NCBI GenBank assembly: GCA_956465555.1
Contig: OY101117.1
Span: forward strand, 3,100,001-3,164,000
Length of the DNA stretch: 64,000 nucleotides
From: Nitzschia sp. pyKryTriq1
Taxonomy: Eukaryota; Bacillariophyta; Bacillariophyceae; Bacillariales; Bacillariaceae
Direction: 5' to 3'
Position 1 is the stretch's first letter; each line of letters starts with the position of its first letter. The notes under the pieces were generated by a model that worked only from the letters and a program-made list of their open reading frames with translations, had not been told where the DNA came from and ran no database searches. This document shows, piece by piece, positions 1-10,793 of this stretch. The translations under genes were made by a program, and so were the position numbers.

Positions 1-1485
1 GATTGATATGAACGCCCGCGTCGGGAAAATTGATTCCACCTAACTTGGAAGACTCGTCTTGATCACAAAACAGAAAGATAGTCGCCACTTGATTGGGTTT
101 CTCTACCACAAAGTGTTTCGTGGGGACTTTCGCATGGGTCGCACCAGGTAATCGACAAGTAGCAGGCATTTTCGTTTTGGGATCATCTTTTATGATTCCT
201 TCCAGTTCTTCCTGGGTACAGGTTGGCAAGACAGTAACTCCAGTAGTGTCCTTGTGAATGTCCAACAGTTCTTCCCCGTGGTTGGTGTATTGACTTTGGA
301 ATTCTAAATCGTTCCATCCCAAGGCGAATCGAGCCATTTCATAGAATTTACTCGCCAGGGAATGGACCAAAATTCCCTGCTTGGTTCGATCGTTGACTGT
401 GGAAAAGGGGATATGGGCTCCTTCAGGAGAAGGAAAGTATTTCAGCGCTCGACATTCTTCCGGCGTCGTAAAGTTGGGCACTTGGAAAATACTGGAGGTA
501 GGGCGCTCATGGAAGATCTGCATTAGAAATGGTCGATATTCTTCACCAGGGACTTCCTGGAAGTTCCAGCTGCGATTTTGCACTTCGATGGAAGTATCAA
601 AGTCGACATCCCCACAGGCATAGGGTACTAATTCATTGGCCATTTGATGTCGTATCTGCGATTGAAAGTTTCGTTCTTCCTCTTGTTTGGCGAGAGTCTC
701 ATTGACCTTTTGTTCCATGCACTCGGTCATGGCGTCCACCAGCTGCAATGGATCTGAAGATTTTTGTTTAACTTGTGCTTCGCAGGCATCCAATAATGCA
801 TCCGCTTGGGCTTGGGCAATTGTTCGATCGTCTTCATGCTTGACATTAAAGTCTTTGTCAATCGTAAGCTCTACAAATAACGGATAAGACAAGCAAAGCA
901 AAGCAAAGACAAAAAAGACAAGTGCGTACATAAGTGAGGTTTTAGTGAGTGCGCCCAGCCAAGCCATTCTCGATAGTAGTTATTTCGTTTTCACTTACGT
1001 TGTCCTTCTTGTTCATTGACTTGAAAGTATCCTTTTTTACAATCGCCCGGGATTCGGCACTCTCCCGTCTTTTTACTGGGCATTTCTCGGACTTCAAATT
1101 CATGTCCGATGTAGGAATTGATCCCCTGCTGTGCTCCATAGGGATATCCTTCTCCGCTTTCACTGTTGCTAATAAATGTGTTGGGTTGAACCGACCGATT
1201 GATCCACAAGACATCCACCCGACGGCCCGATTGGTTGTGGAGCTGGATAGTTCGTTGATTGGGCGTTTCTCGTCGCTCCTTGCCCAAGGCTGCGGCATTC
1301 ACAGTACCAGTAGTAGAAAGTTGAAGAATCAGCATCAATGCGGAAAGCGCCAGCAGTCGTCGTTGTTGTCCATTCTTCCAGAGAGATCGGCTTTTGCTTT
1401 TGCTGCTCCAGTTGTTCGGGTTGTTGCCATTGTGAACGACCGAAGCATCATCATCATGAAGGTACCGGTAGGATAAAATCTTCAT
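1..1485 (-). CDS. VHL beta-domain / prolyl 4-hydroxylase-like fusion (partial, runs off left edge)
   Basis: Two exons, 1485-999 and 870-1 (and beyond), joined by a GTAAGT...TTGTAG intron with matching phase; about 452 residues are visible. Residues about 43-65 form a hydrophobic signal peptide or anchor. Residues about 80-135 resemble the VHL beta domain: the N-x-S turn, VLWIN, YPYG and NSYIGHEF follow the human order. After a Glu/Gln-rich helical stretch comes a 2-oxoglutarate/Fe(II) oxygenase fold of the P4H type, with an H-x-D metal pair in DIHKD and the strand LGGINFPDAG. The distal metal His and the 2OG-binding residue lie outside the window, so activity cannot be judged. Known: VHL binds hydroxyproline made by P4H enzymes in animals. 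Inference: an endomembrane enzyme with its own product-reading domain. The oxygenase call is firm; the VHL call rests on motif order. Confidence 0.75.
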
Positions 1486-2129
1486 GCTGTTGAATGTTGG
1501 ATACCGCGTGATGGTATCAAGAAGGGCAGAATGATAGGAGTAATATCACAAGGTACAAGTAGTTGGAAGGTGTGCTCGGACGTGTTATTTTACACTACTA
1601 GTAGTAGTAGTAACTGTGTCATTTCGTCATTTCCGTCATGGTCCATGGTCATTGCATCGCATGCTGTTCCCGGTTCCCGCAGACATCACGACAATGTAAG
1701 GTACCAGTACCGGTAGTGGAAGGCGGATGCGAAGTCTGCGATGGGTCATGGGAATCCAATCCCGAACCTTCGGATTTAGGCCCAAACCGGGTAACATAAC
1801 AATAGTGAAGTTTCGAAATTCCAGATTCTAAATTCCTAAAATCTAGGGCAGAAGTAGCCGTTTGGAGTGGAGCGCGCCGGCAGAGACTAGGTTTTTGCGA
1901 TATTTTTGGCGCGCCTTTTATCGTGTTGTGTGTTCTGTGTTTGGCAACTTTTAGTGGCAAGTGGCAAGAACAAACATCGATCATCGCACATCTCATCGCA
2001 CTTCCTTTTTCTTTCCTTTCCCATCGATCGTTGACCACGAGAGATATCGAAGAATTGTTGCATTCATTCAATCACGTCAGTTGTTGTTGTTTTCATCGCT
2101 TTCCGCCGGTTTCCATTCATTCAATCATT
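1486..2129. other. Intergenic, divergent promoter region
   Basis: Lies between the starts of two divergent genes. It holds the 5' flanks of both and a few short palindromic words (ACTAGTAGTAGTAG near 1598, GGTACCAGTACCGG near 1699). No further gene is supported; an open frame upstream of 2130 is continuous with the next gene but is an unlikely N-terminus. Confidence 0.5.
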
Positions 2130-3500
2130 ATGAGTATCGATTTCGAAGGTGGTACCGTGGTGTTGGCCCACGACGAGGAGTTTGAAACAATGTCGTCGAA
2201 GCAGCAAAGGGATTCTCCTCCTCCCTTTTCCTCGACGTTGTCTCCCCTTGTGGCGGCGAGTGTTGCATCGCCTTCTCCCTACAAGAAGAAAAATTCCAGC
2301 ATGATCACCACTCGTCGTGCTAGGCCCACTACTCCCATGATGATGGATGACTCCTCCTCACAGGGTGGTGGACGAGCTCTCCTTGGCTTGTCGTCGTCGT
2401 CCACGTCTTCTTCGTCGAACAAGATGACTCCGGAAGCCAAGAGACTCAAATTTCATTCGTCGACTGATGCTGCTGCTACTTCTACTTCTACTAGTCGTAC
2501 CGCTGCGCCTCGAGAGGAGGTAACCTTCCGCATCGAATATCCTGCTAGCAATACGATTCATGCTCCATCAAAAACGATGTTGAAGGCCTTGTTGGAACAA
2601 GTTTTGAACAACAACAACGACAGTAATTGTGGTACTACTGCTACTACTACTACTTGCGGAGAAGAAGCGCTTGAGAACGATCAAGCTCATCTCCAGCCGG
2701 CAGGAATTTTGAGCTTGGAGCAGGTTTTGTTGCCTGCCGTTGCTTTGCAGGAAGAAACCGCACTCAAACGGGTACAGGCCAAGATTCAGCGCGATGCTCC
2801 TGCCTACAAGTCCACCATTGAAGATAGTCGTCGTCTCATTCGAGCCAGCATTCGCAAGGCCATCGAAGCGGTCCAAGTGTCTCGTCAGCAACGACTCGAG
2901 AAGCAAGTGGTTCGACGTCAAGAGACTGCCGAACTGGCTCGTCAGGAACGACTGAAGAAACAGCAAGAACGAGCTCGTCTACGACAACTTGACGCAGACC
3001 AAAGACGTCAAGAAGTGCAGCAAGCCCGTGAACATCGTTTTACAGCCTTGAAACGTCAGCGCAACAAGAGTTTGTACCAAGAAATTTTTGTTTTGCATCG
3101 CAGCATGACACGATTGGAAAAGGAGCAACGGATGTGGAAGCAAGCACAGGAGCAGCAGGAAGAATGGAAACAAAAGATGCAGTCTAATGATGTACCGGTA
3201 GTACCATGCGACTCGGGCGCTCCTGCTGCTGGCGGCTCCACGGAAGAACAAGAATCGTCCGACTCGTCCACGAACAAAGTGCAGGTCTTGCGGGATCGTA
3301 CTGAAACGACCATGCATGACATGGTATTGGCATCTAAACGGATTCAACAAGGGTTGGCTCAAGTCTTGACCATTTTGAAGGATTCTGAACAAACACGTCA
3401 ACAGCTATACAAGGATTATCATCGTAACCATCACTTTGAGGGATACCAAGGAGTTCGCAATCCGAGGGGTCTTATTCGTTTCTTGAGTCAAGAAGACTAG
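2130..3500 (+). CDS. Coiled-coil protein of unknown function, probably nuclear
   Basis: A single-exon frame of 456 residues. I chose the ATG at 2130 (MSIDFEGGTVV) rather than the ATG at 1923, because the extra 69 residues look like translated 5' UTR. The N-terminal 150 residues are Ser/Thr-rich and disordered with a basic patch, KRLKF, that could serve as a nuclear signal. Residues about 240-400 are a long Arg/Gln/Glu-rich helix with heptad character (repeated RRQE, RQERLKKQQERARLR), a strong coiled coil. The C-terminus has a further helical segment ending in RGLIRFLSQED. I do not recognise a named family. The coding call is firm on length and codon pattern; the function is open. Confidence 0.8.
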   Translation: MSIDFEGGTVVLAHDEEFETMSSKQQRDSPPPFSSTLSPLVAASVASPSPYKKKNSSMITTRRARPTTPMMMDDSSSQGGGRALLGLSSSSTSSSSNKMTPEAKRLKFHSSTDAAATSTSTSRTAAPREEVTFRIEYPASNTIHAPSKTMLKALLEQVLNNNNDSNCGTTATTTTCGEEALENDQAHLQPAGILSLEQVLLPAVALQEETALKRVQAKIQRDAPAYKSTIEDSRRLIRASIRKAIEAVQVSRQQRLEKQVVRRQETAELARQERLKKQQERARLRQLDADQRRQEVQQAREHRFTALKRQRNKSLYQEIFVLHRSMTRLEKEQRMWKQAQEQQEEWKQKMQSNDVPVVPCDSGAPAAGGSTEEQESSDSSTNKVQVLRDRTETTMHDMVLASKRIQQGLAQVLTILKDSEQTRQQLYKDYHRNHHFEGYQGVRNPRGLIRFLSQED

Positions 3501-3826
3501 TGCATAATGATATGGTCGTTTGGGCGACGAAAAGGGGACGAAAAAACGAACGCACGAACGATGCAAGGGTCTTGACAAAGGCACCAACACAAAACCAACA
3601 AATACTTCCAGTAGGAAATGACTACTCGTAAATAGTATCGAGATTCATTGAATCCATCCAGCTTTCCTTTCTTCTTATTATTATTACAGTCTGGTCAGAC
3701 TAGTCTAGCACAGCAAACTCAGAGCAGAGTGACATGGGTAAAATTTGTGTCACCATTTCCAACGCTTTTATGCTGGGCTGTCAACTCCTTGGTCGTAAGT
3801 GAATTGAAAGCAGTCTGCTATGACTA
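3501..3826. other. Short intergenic region between convergent genes
   Basis: Contains the 3' ends of the convergent coiled-coil and phospholipase-like genes. No additional gene or repeat was seen. Confidence 0.5.
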
Positions 3827-4591
3827 CTAGAGCTCGATGTTTTCATTGTCCTCCGAGTCGGAATCGCTGTCGATTTCTTCGTCGCCTTCTTCAACCGTTT
3901 CTGTCCCCGACGACGACGACGACGACGACGACTCAGTATCAACTTTAATCTTGTCAAACATGGTTTTCATTGGATCGTCTTTCTTTACAATAGAATCTGG
4001 ATACTTAAGCAGAAGCTTTACAAAAAGACCCGCCAGCTTGCTCGGCGTATCAGCCTTTGCTGCCAGTGACTTGGATTTTTCCACATTCTCAGGAGCATAT
4101 TTCTTGTAAAAGTAGCGAATCGCGGCTTCTCTCTTCTGGGAAGCTTGATCCGAAGGTGTACACTCGCATGCTTGGTATTGCGATTCATCGAATTTCTTGC
4201 ATCCGCCCAACTTCATCATCATCGTGCTCAATTCCACATCCTTTGTACATTTCTCATCGTCATCTCCACAAGTTTCCTTGGCGCAGGTATCGAAGGTCGA
4301 GTCGCACGTCTTTTTCGAGACTCCGCAAATCTGATAGCACGCGTGCCACTGGTGGCAACAACTCTCATAGGGTTTTTCACCAGTCTCCCCCATATTCATC
4401 ATTACGGCGCCACCACCCATACTCGAGCAGCCAGTCGATTCAAACTTGGTGCGAGATTTGGGAGCGGGTGTATGACCCGAGCTACACCGAAAGTTCGGGC
4501 AGTTCTGGTTCATCATGTTGTTAAAGTCAAAATTTTGACCTCGACCACGGGCGACAAGAAACACAAAGGTAAATAGAAATAACATCTTCAT
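3827..4591 (-). CDS. Secreted group XII phospholipase A2-like protein, catalytic dyad replaced
   Basis: 254 residues starting at MKMLFLFTFVFLVARG, a clear signal peptide; an ATG five codons upstream (4606) is the alternative. The cysteine-rich core carries the signature ESCCHQWHACYQICG followed by KKTCDSTFDTC, matching the group XII PLA2 pattern CCNQHDxCYDTCG in spacing and in the following KKxCDxxF. The catalytic His-Asp of that pattern is replaced here by Trp-His, so catalysis by the usual mechanism is unlikely. Known: vertebrate PLA2G12B also lost its catalytic His and acts without lipase activity. The C-terminal 50 residues are a Ser run plus an acidic tail (DSDSDSEDNENIEL), absent from typical family members. 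Inference: a secreted or ER lipid-binding pseudoenzyme. Confidence 0.8.
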   Translation of the reverse strand: MKMLFLFTFVFLVARGRGQNFDFNNMMNQNCPNFRCSSGHTPAPKSRTKFESTGCSSMGGGAVMMNMGETGEKPYESCCHQWHACYQICGVSKKTCDSTFDTCAKETCGDDDEKCTKDVELSTMMMKLGGCKKFDESQYQACECTPSDQASQKREAAIRYFYKKYAPENVEKSKSLAAKADTPSKLAGLFVKLLLKYPDSIVKKDDPMKTMFDKIKVDTESSSSSSSSGTETVEEGDEEIDSDSDSEDNENIEL

Positions 4592-6028
4592 GATAGCGTA
4601 TAGCAAAACCTATTCGAGTTGTCTGATAGGAGTAGTACCGGTGGATGTATGCAATGCCGATGTCACCTTTCGCCTTGACAGTGCGAGTAGGAAAAAAAGG
4701 AGAGGGTGGAGAGTGGAGACTACTCTACCAGGTACCGGTACTATACAGCAGTACTTGTAGAGCCGATAGCCGCGAAACCAAAAGAAAACGTGGGGCTCTC
4801 GCTCTATGTATTCCGTCGCATTCTTGAAGGCCTTGGAAGTCGGCAGGAATCGAACGAGTCAGATGTGCTAGTACGTGCGTAGGTACGAACCGGTATCGGA
4901 AGTCACAGATCAAAGTGCCGATGCCGACATCAGTTGGGAGAATGAAAATGGTACAGCGACGAAAGGCACACAAGTGTACGAATTGATGGCTCGAGAGATC
5001 CAATTAGATAGCTTACCATGGTAAGCTTCCAGTAGTTTTTAAAGCCTTCCCCTCCTCTACTCCCACGTTAAGAAAATGGACCCTTGGTTGGGCCTCTTTG
5101 CGGACATTGGGGGACTGCTCACCAGGACGAACCAGTGGAAGTGGAAAAGAAGGATTTTGTAAATGACCCCAATCTCTGAGCCGACTGGATCAAAGCCTTG
5201 GCCAACATCCCGACCTTGTTCCTGCTCATCCCTAATTTGTGGAAACTCATTTCGATAGTCCACTCATTGTGCCACAGTAGACGATGATCAATCATTGGGA
5301 TCAAAACAAGGGCTCAGTGGGCAGGCACTGCTGCTAGTTCTTCTTGATGGTGCTACTAGTACTAACAGGGAGAATAACACTGTCAGGTGTGGATGTGCCT
5401 CTACCCTCTACTAGTAGAGAGGCAGTAGTTGGCAATAGCCTACGAATATAACTACAGTACTACGTAATAGTAATTGATATTGAATTGAATGCGTCATCAT
5501 CGACGGACCGAAACGAGAATGACGCGTTGGCTAGCTGACGCACTTCAGCTCCCTCGAAATCAACGTGAAGAAGTGCAACTGGCGGATGTGTATGACGCTG
5601 GCAGCGATTTAATGACCTTATGTAAAACAAGGAGCGCGTTGAATTTGAACCTTTCGTCGTTATGTATTTTTAATTAATTAGAATCATCATCCAATCGAAT
5701 GTGCGTCAAATTGAAAATCCAGAAGCAGAACAACGACAGCTGCTCCCATCTGCATGCACCCACGCACGGCAGGGTAGGAGTAAAACCGGTACCTGGTACA
5801 AGCAGAGTAAAGTAGTAGTAGTACCTGGTAGTACAGAAGTACAGTACCGGTACTCGTACCGGTACGGATCCACAGGAGCTCGAAATCTTTTCCCGCCATT
5901 ATTATGTTGTAATTCTTTTTCTCGTCGTTGTCATCGTCTTTTATGTTTACCCTCGCAACATCATTGTTATTGAGCAATTGAAACACCCATCTTCATCGCA
6001 TCGATCGTATTATCGGCGAAGCCGAGAT
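4592..6028. other. Intergenic, GTAC-palindrome rich
   Basis: No supported gene. Short open frames on both strands lack recognisable features. The stretch 5784-5875 is dense in GTAC words (GGTACCTGGTAC, CAGTACCGGTACTCG). A 62-codon frame at 5489-5677 was considered and not accepted. Confidence 0.45.
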
Positions 6029-6523
6029 CTATTTTGAATCGGCAAGATAAAATTCAATATCAGGTATGTGAGTCTGGTAATGTCGAGAAAACTGGGACTG
6101 GAGATTTGGATTGGCACAGATCATGTACTGTACCACCACTTCCTTGCAACTCATTTGCATCGGCATTGGTGGCATCTCGTCCTAGTAGTAATCTTCCAAA
6201 CTGAGCCTCTCGAATTCGTCGACCATGTGTTGTTGTTCTCCCTGACCATGGATCCTTCGTCCTCGTTGTTTGCAGTTGGATTCCTCGATTTGCCTGGCCG
6301 GTTTTTATTCTTCTTTGTCTTCCGGCTAAACATGCCAAACATGATGGCTCTTTTGGACGCAATGGAAAAATCATGTTGCGTCGGGATCACGGGCTGCTTT
6401 GACCAACATATTAGCGAGGCGTAAGCTCATCCGAGCATCGTATTTCCTGGAGGCACGAAGTTGCATTCGTCGTAATCCGACCGGAAGTAGAGAGGCAGGG
6501 CCATCTCCCACCCTTTTCGTCAT
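6029..6523 (-). pseudogene. Possible degraded or multi-exon small gene
   Basis: One reading frame holds protein-like pieces separated by stops: 6523-6371 (50 residues, basic, containing MSLRLANMLVKAARDPDAT), a middle piece with HMVDEFERLSLEDYY, then after a TAG a 48-residue piece at 6175-6029 (CKEVVVQYMICANPNLQSQF to YLADSK). A second frame at about 6336-6230 begins MFGMFSRKTKKNKNRPGK and also looks coding. The pieces share composition unlike the flanks. Either a host gene with small introns I could not place, or a gene broken by stops and a frame shift, or base-call errors. No family recognised. Confidence 0.3.
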
Positions 6524-6999
6524 GGTCGTCTTCGTCGAAGAACGAAAGACGCAAAGCGATGGGGTCGAGATGACGAAAGAGCCACCGCAAAAGCCAGCAC
6601 ACCGGACAACTGGAAGTGAACTGGCTCTTCCAATGAGATCCCACCATTGCCGAATTTGCGCTTTGCTGCGTCACGCAAAAGCTGTTCATGTGGTGCGTCA
6701 CGGTTTGGCTCGCGCACATTCGTCTAATTGAGTTGGATGAGGTCTCCAACCGAAAATGTCCAAGCTACATTTTTATCCGTAATGAAATTACTCGTTCCCT
6801 CCAATTCGTTTTTACATAGCAGAATTCAGACATTTCAAGTTTGAAGTTGCCGTGCGGATATTCTCTTGCGTTTTTGTGTTGATTTTCGTCTTCCGTCACG
6901 ATAGACACCAACTATAATATTGTTGTGTGTTGGATTAAAACAAGATCTTTGAAACGAATCTAAACCTCTAACTTAGCCTTTCGTGTAAAGACTGCAGGA
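6524..6999. other. Intergenic / bZIP 5' flank
   Basis: Upstream region of the bZIP gene. Several overlapping open frames at 6411-6749 exist on both strands with no clear winner. Nothing else seen. Confidence 0.4.
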
Positions 7000-8596
7000 A
7001 TGAATACGCCAAACAATAACCAGGCATCGCTGTCTCCCGATAGAGATTCCTTGGTAGCGTTGGATGCGCTTCTGCGGATTCGAGAATCACAAGCCCGCGA
7101 CTCTGCAATGTCCAACAGCAACAGTGGATCGACCACCAATGGTACGTGCTTTACATTCTCGCAAGACGCATGTTGCAGGGAAGCATCCATTTTCTCACTC
7201 TCGCCCAGCATTGTCTTCTTTGTCAAATTCTTTTGCTGCAAGCTTGAACTCTCTACTTCCCGGTATGAATGCTGCTAGTATGGCCATGCTCATGAATTCC
7301 AGCCAAAACCACCACGCGGCTAGTATGGCAGCTAGCACAGCGCATTATCGCTTGGCAGCGGCTCAGGCCGCAGCTGCCACTAGCTGGGTGGCTGCAAATG
7401 CTCCTCCTATTCTTTCCGCAACTGTCACCACGGCAGACTCCGTGAGTGCTCCTCCAATATCTGCAAGTGCAGCAAGGGAACGAGACCAAAACCAAGAACA
7501 TCCCGATGGAAAGAAAGGAGTATCCACCAAAGCTTCAATCAGACGAGAAAAGGTCGAGGAAGCACTTCGTTCTAAATCTCAACGCGGGAGGAAGCGAGAC
7601 GATTTAAGTGAGAAAGAACGGCTCGAGTTGACCAGGACCCGCAACCGAGAACACGCCAAGAGCACAAGGTAAGAGAGAGGAGGAGGACCAGGTACTGCTG
7701 TAGAGATTGTCATGATGACATCGCGAGCCATGCTTCGCAGACACGTTTCTAACAGCCCCCATTCTTCTATTAGAGTTCGAAAGAAGGCCCGTTACCAGGA
7801 GTTGTTGGATCGCGAAGAGAGATACCTCCAACTGCAGGAGCAAGAGGACCTCGAGGATGAGAGACGAGAATGCATTCAAGACTTCTTCCAGATGCGCCAG
7901 AGCATGCTTCTAGATCAAGTTCAACGTCTACCGGACGATCAAAAGTTGGGTGGGGGATCCTCTCAACCAAACAAGCCTGAGTCGTCCTCTTCAAAACTTG
8001 CAGAACTCGTGGACGGTACAATGCCATTTGAATTTGATTCCTTTCTTCCAGGCGGCGCTAACGCTGATAGTGATGATGCTTTCGCCAAAATGCTGGAATG
8101 GGATGAAGCTTTACTGAGACGAATGAAGTCCAGTTTCGTCGAAAGCGCCACGACCGTTTTCTCCACGCTCACGTACGAAATCGAATCTGGTCCTTCCAGT
8201 ATCGCCTTGAATAAGAACGACGACGCATTCTGCCGAGTTGGACTGTTCGTGAACATTCTTCCTTCGTCCTCCAACGCCGCCACAACGAGCAATCAAGCTT
8301 CTGGCAAGAAAAAATTGGTATTGTCGGGTATTTGTGCTTTCAGATTCGGTCCAGAACAATCAAGTCGTTTGGCGTCTTTGAAATGGACGACTTTGCAGGA
8401 CGAATCATGTTCTGCTGGTGGAGTCACCCCCCGCTCTTGGGCCGGTGGCGAGACGGACAGCAATAGCAGCCAGCCATCGCGCGAGACCTTGGGAAGTCAG
8501 TTGGTCCACCCAAGTGTGGTTTCATTGGATCACGTCAGACACTCACAACATGTGGATCTGGATGATAGCCACGGGGGACCTGGGATGAACATTTGA
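7000..8596 (+). CDS. bZIP transcription factor
   Basis: Three exons: 7000-7141, 7209-7668 and 7774-8596, 474 residues. Both introns have GT-AG ends and restore frame; the second splits the Arg codon inside the basic region. The basic region reads NREHAKSTR then VRKKARYQELL, giving the N-x7-R-x9-L spacing of bZIP proteins and resembling stramenopile bZIPs. The zipper is weak: after the first Leu the heptad positions are Tyr and Glu rather than Leu. The N-terminal half is Ala/Ser-rich; the C-terminal half (from about residue 290) is a folded-looking domain with WDEALLRRM and GICAFRFGPEQ that I cannot name. An earlier acceptor at 7178 for intron 1 is also in frame but gives a 37-bp intron. Expected to bind DNA in the nucleus as a dimer. 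Confidence 0.85.
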
Positions 8597-9182
8597 AAAT
8601 ATCCTACTTGGGATTCTTGAGCGCCCAGCAACTCTGGGACCGATCCCAAAATATTTATATGTTTGTCTGTACATGTCCATATATGTGAAGCCATTAGAAG
8701 TGTCATTAGTAGTCTTTTCCCTGGACATTCCCTTTGCTTTCGTTCTTGATAAATAGGTTCGGAGCTTGCGTCGTTTGTCCTGAGTGATGATTTCGATAGG
8801 TCGGTATCAAGTTATTTTTTATAATAGTACGTGAACTAGCAAGAGCTGAAAATAACAAATTCAATAAAATTTCGATGGTAGATCGAGAAGCGCGCGAAGT
8901 CCAAAAGGGGGACGACTTCTTCGATTGATTCCGTCCCCATTTGACTCGGGCGATCGACCGGACGTGCTCCAAGAATCATCATCCAACAGAATCGAAAGCC
9001 GCGTGCGGTGCGGTGGAGAAAAAAAGAAGAATGAGATGAGAGGAGTGGAGAGCGGAGCATGCAGCGAGACACGATGGGTGTTTTGTTTGTCAACATCGAA
9101 CAACGAAGTGCTCCTTCATTGCATGTAGGCCTGCATAGTAGTACGGGTACAGTGTTATTATACCAATCTACCGTAAAGTATC
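8597..9182. other. Intergenic
   Basis: 3' flank of the bZIP gene and 5' flank of the ubiquitin-like adaptor. Short overlapping frames only; no motif beyond a few GTAC words near 9143. Confidence 0.5.
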
Positions 9183-10594
9183 ATGTCGCCATCGCCCTCA
9201 TCCATCAATGTGTACTGCACCATCACTGCCTCGAATGGTGAACGAGTGCCTCTGGAATTGAGCACAGACAGCACGGCAACACATTTGCGACAAAAAGTAT
9301 CGCAAGTTACAAAGATTCCTTTGGATCAGCTCCGCCTCATATTTCGTGGGAAAATGATCAAGGACGACGATGCTGCCACTGCCGTCGAGACCTACAAACT
9401 CGAGCCAGATTGTGTCTTGCATTGTATGGGAAAACCCGTGCTGGATAACTTGTCGTCGACGACAACCACGACTCCTGCTTCGACTTCGACTTCCACTGCC
9501 ACTGCCACTACGAGTACCACAACGGCCGCTGCGGTCCCCAGCATTCCAACGACCACAGCAACATCGGCAACAGCAGCAGCGTCTATCACCGTGGATCCAC
9601 TTTCTAGTGCCCTCCAGACGCTTCGAACATCCAGTCCTCCCGCCGTCTACAGTACCGCAGTTTCCACCTTGGGAAAAATTCTAGCCAATATTGTCGCGCA
9701 TCCCTTGGAAGAAAAGTACCGCAAAGTCAAAAAGGAAAATGTTGCGTTCCAAAAAAAGTTGGGTGGATTGCCGGGAGGCGATGCTGCCATGCGGGCCGTA
9801 GGATTTCTTGTAGTACCAGATGAGGGCGGCGTTCCCGTGTACCAACTGCAAGCGTCGCCCGAAGCTTGGAATCAACTCTTGGCGCACAAGGCCACGATTG
9901 ATGCGGCAGTGACACAAGCGCAACGATTGGTGAATACTCCTGTGGCGTCAGCAGCAGCGTCAGGCACTGCCAACCCATTCCTAGGAGGAGGCATGATACC
10001 CGGTATGCCAGGAGGCATGCCGGGCATGCCTTCTGGGGCGGCCATGGACAATCCCATGGTGCAATCCGCCATGGCAGAAATGATGAGCAACCCAGAATCG
10101 ATGCGGAATATGCTACAAGTAAGTACACGACTGGGAACGCAATCATTCGTTGATTGACTACAGTCGATACATGACTCTCACTACTTTCACTCCCAAAACA
10201 CGACTTCGTTCTTCGTACATACATACGTCCTCCGTTCACCTTTTAGAATCCAATGGTCCAGCAAATGATTCAAAATGATCCAAATGTCTCTCCTATGCTT
10301 CGAAATAGTATGCAACAGCTCGCAAGCAATCCTGCCATGCTCAATCAATTGTCTCAAATGATGAGTGATCCAGCCATGCGGTCGCGAATGCAATCGATGA
10401 TGGCAGCCGGGGGTGGTGGTATGCCTGGCATGGGGGGAATGGGAATGGGCAGTATGCCCGGTATGGCTCCTCCAGCGCCAAGTAATCCCATCAACAGCAA
10501 TAATAACAACAATAGCAATGGAGGCAACGATCAAGACCAAACAGAAGAGGAAATGATTGCGGAAGCCATTCGAAGGTCACTGGAAGAAAACTAA
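9183..10594 (+). CDS. Ubiquilin-like adaptor with UBL, PUB, STI1 and UIM segments
   Basis: Two exons, 9183-10118 and 10247-10594 (GTAAGT...TTTTAG, phase 0), 427 residues. Residues 1-80 are a ubiquitin-like fold (VYCTITASNGERVPLELSTD, LRLIFRGKMIKDDD). A Thr/Ala linker follows. Residues about 140-235 match the PUB domain, with NIVAHPLEEKYRKVKKEN and AVGFLV, which in PNGase and UBXD1 binds the p97/Cdc48 tail. Residues about 255-400 hold NPM/DPAM-type STI1 repeats rich in Met and Gly, as in ubiquilin/Dsk2. The C-terminus EEEMIAEAIRRSLEEN fits the ubiquitin-interacting motif fully and stands where ubiquilins have a UBA domain. Likely a cytosolic shuttle linking ubiquitinated or hydrophobic clients to Cdc48 and the proteasome; the role is inferred from domains. 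Confidence 0.88.
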
Positions 10595-10793
10595 CGCAAG
10601 TGCAATATATGCTGGAATACAGTCAGCATAGGTGCTTGTACGAACGTAAAACAATACACATTACAGACAGTACGAGGTATAGACTATACTACCTGTGCGC
10701 TACCAGAGAAATTCTTGCAAGGAGATCTTGGCTTTCTCTAGCAAGAGAGACTATAGCGTAGACGAAATTGCAAAGACTGCTGTATAGTAAAAT

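Noticed and set aside
5489-5677. 62-codon plus-strand frame
   Set aside because: Short, no recognisable feature, composition like the flanks.
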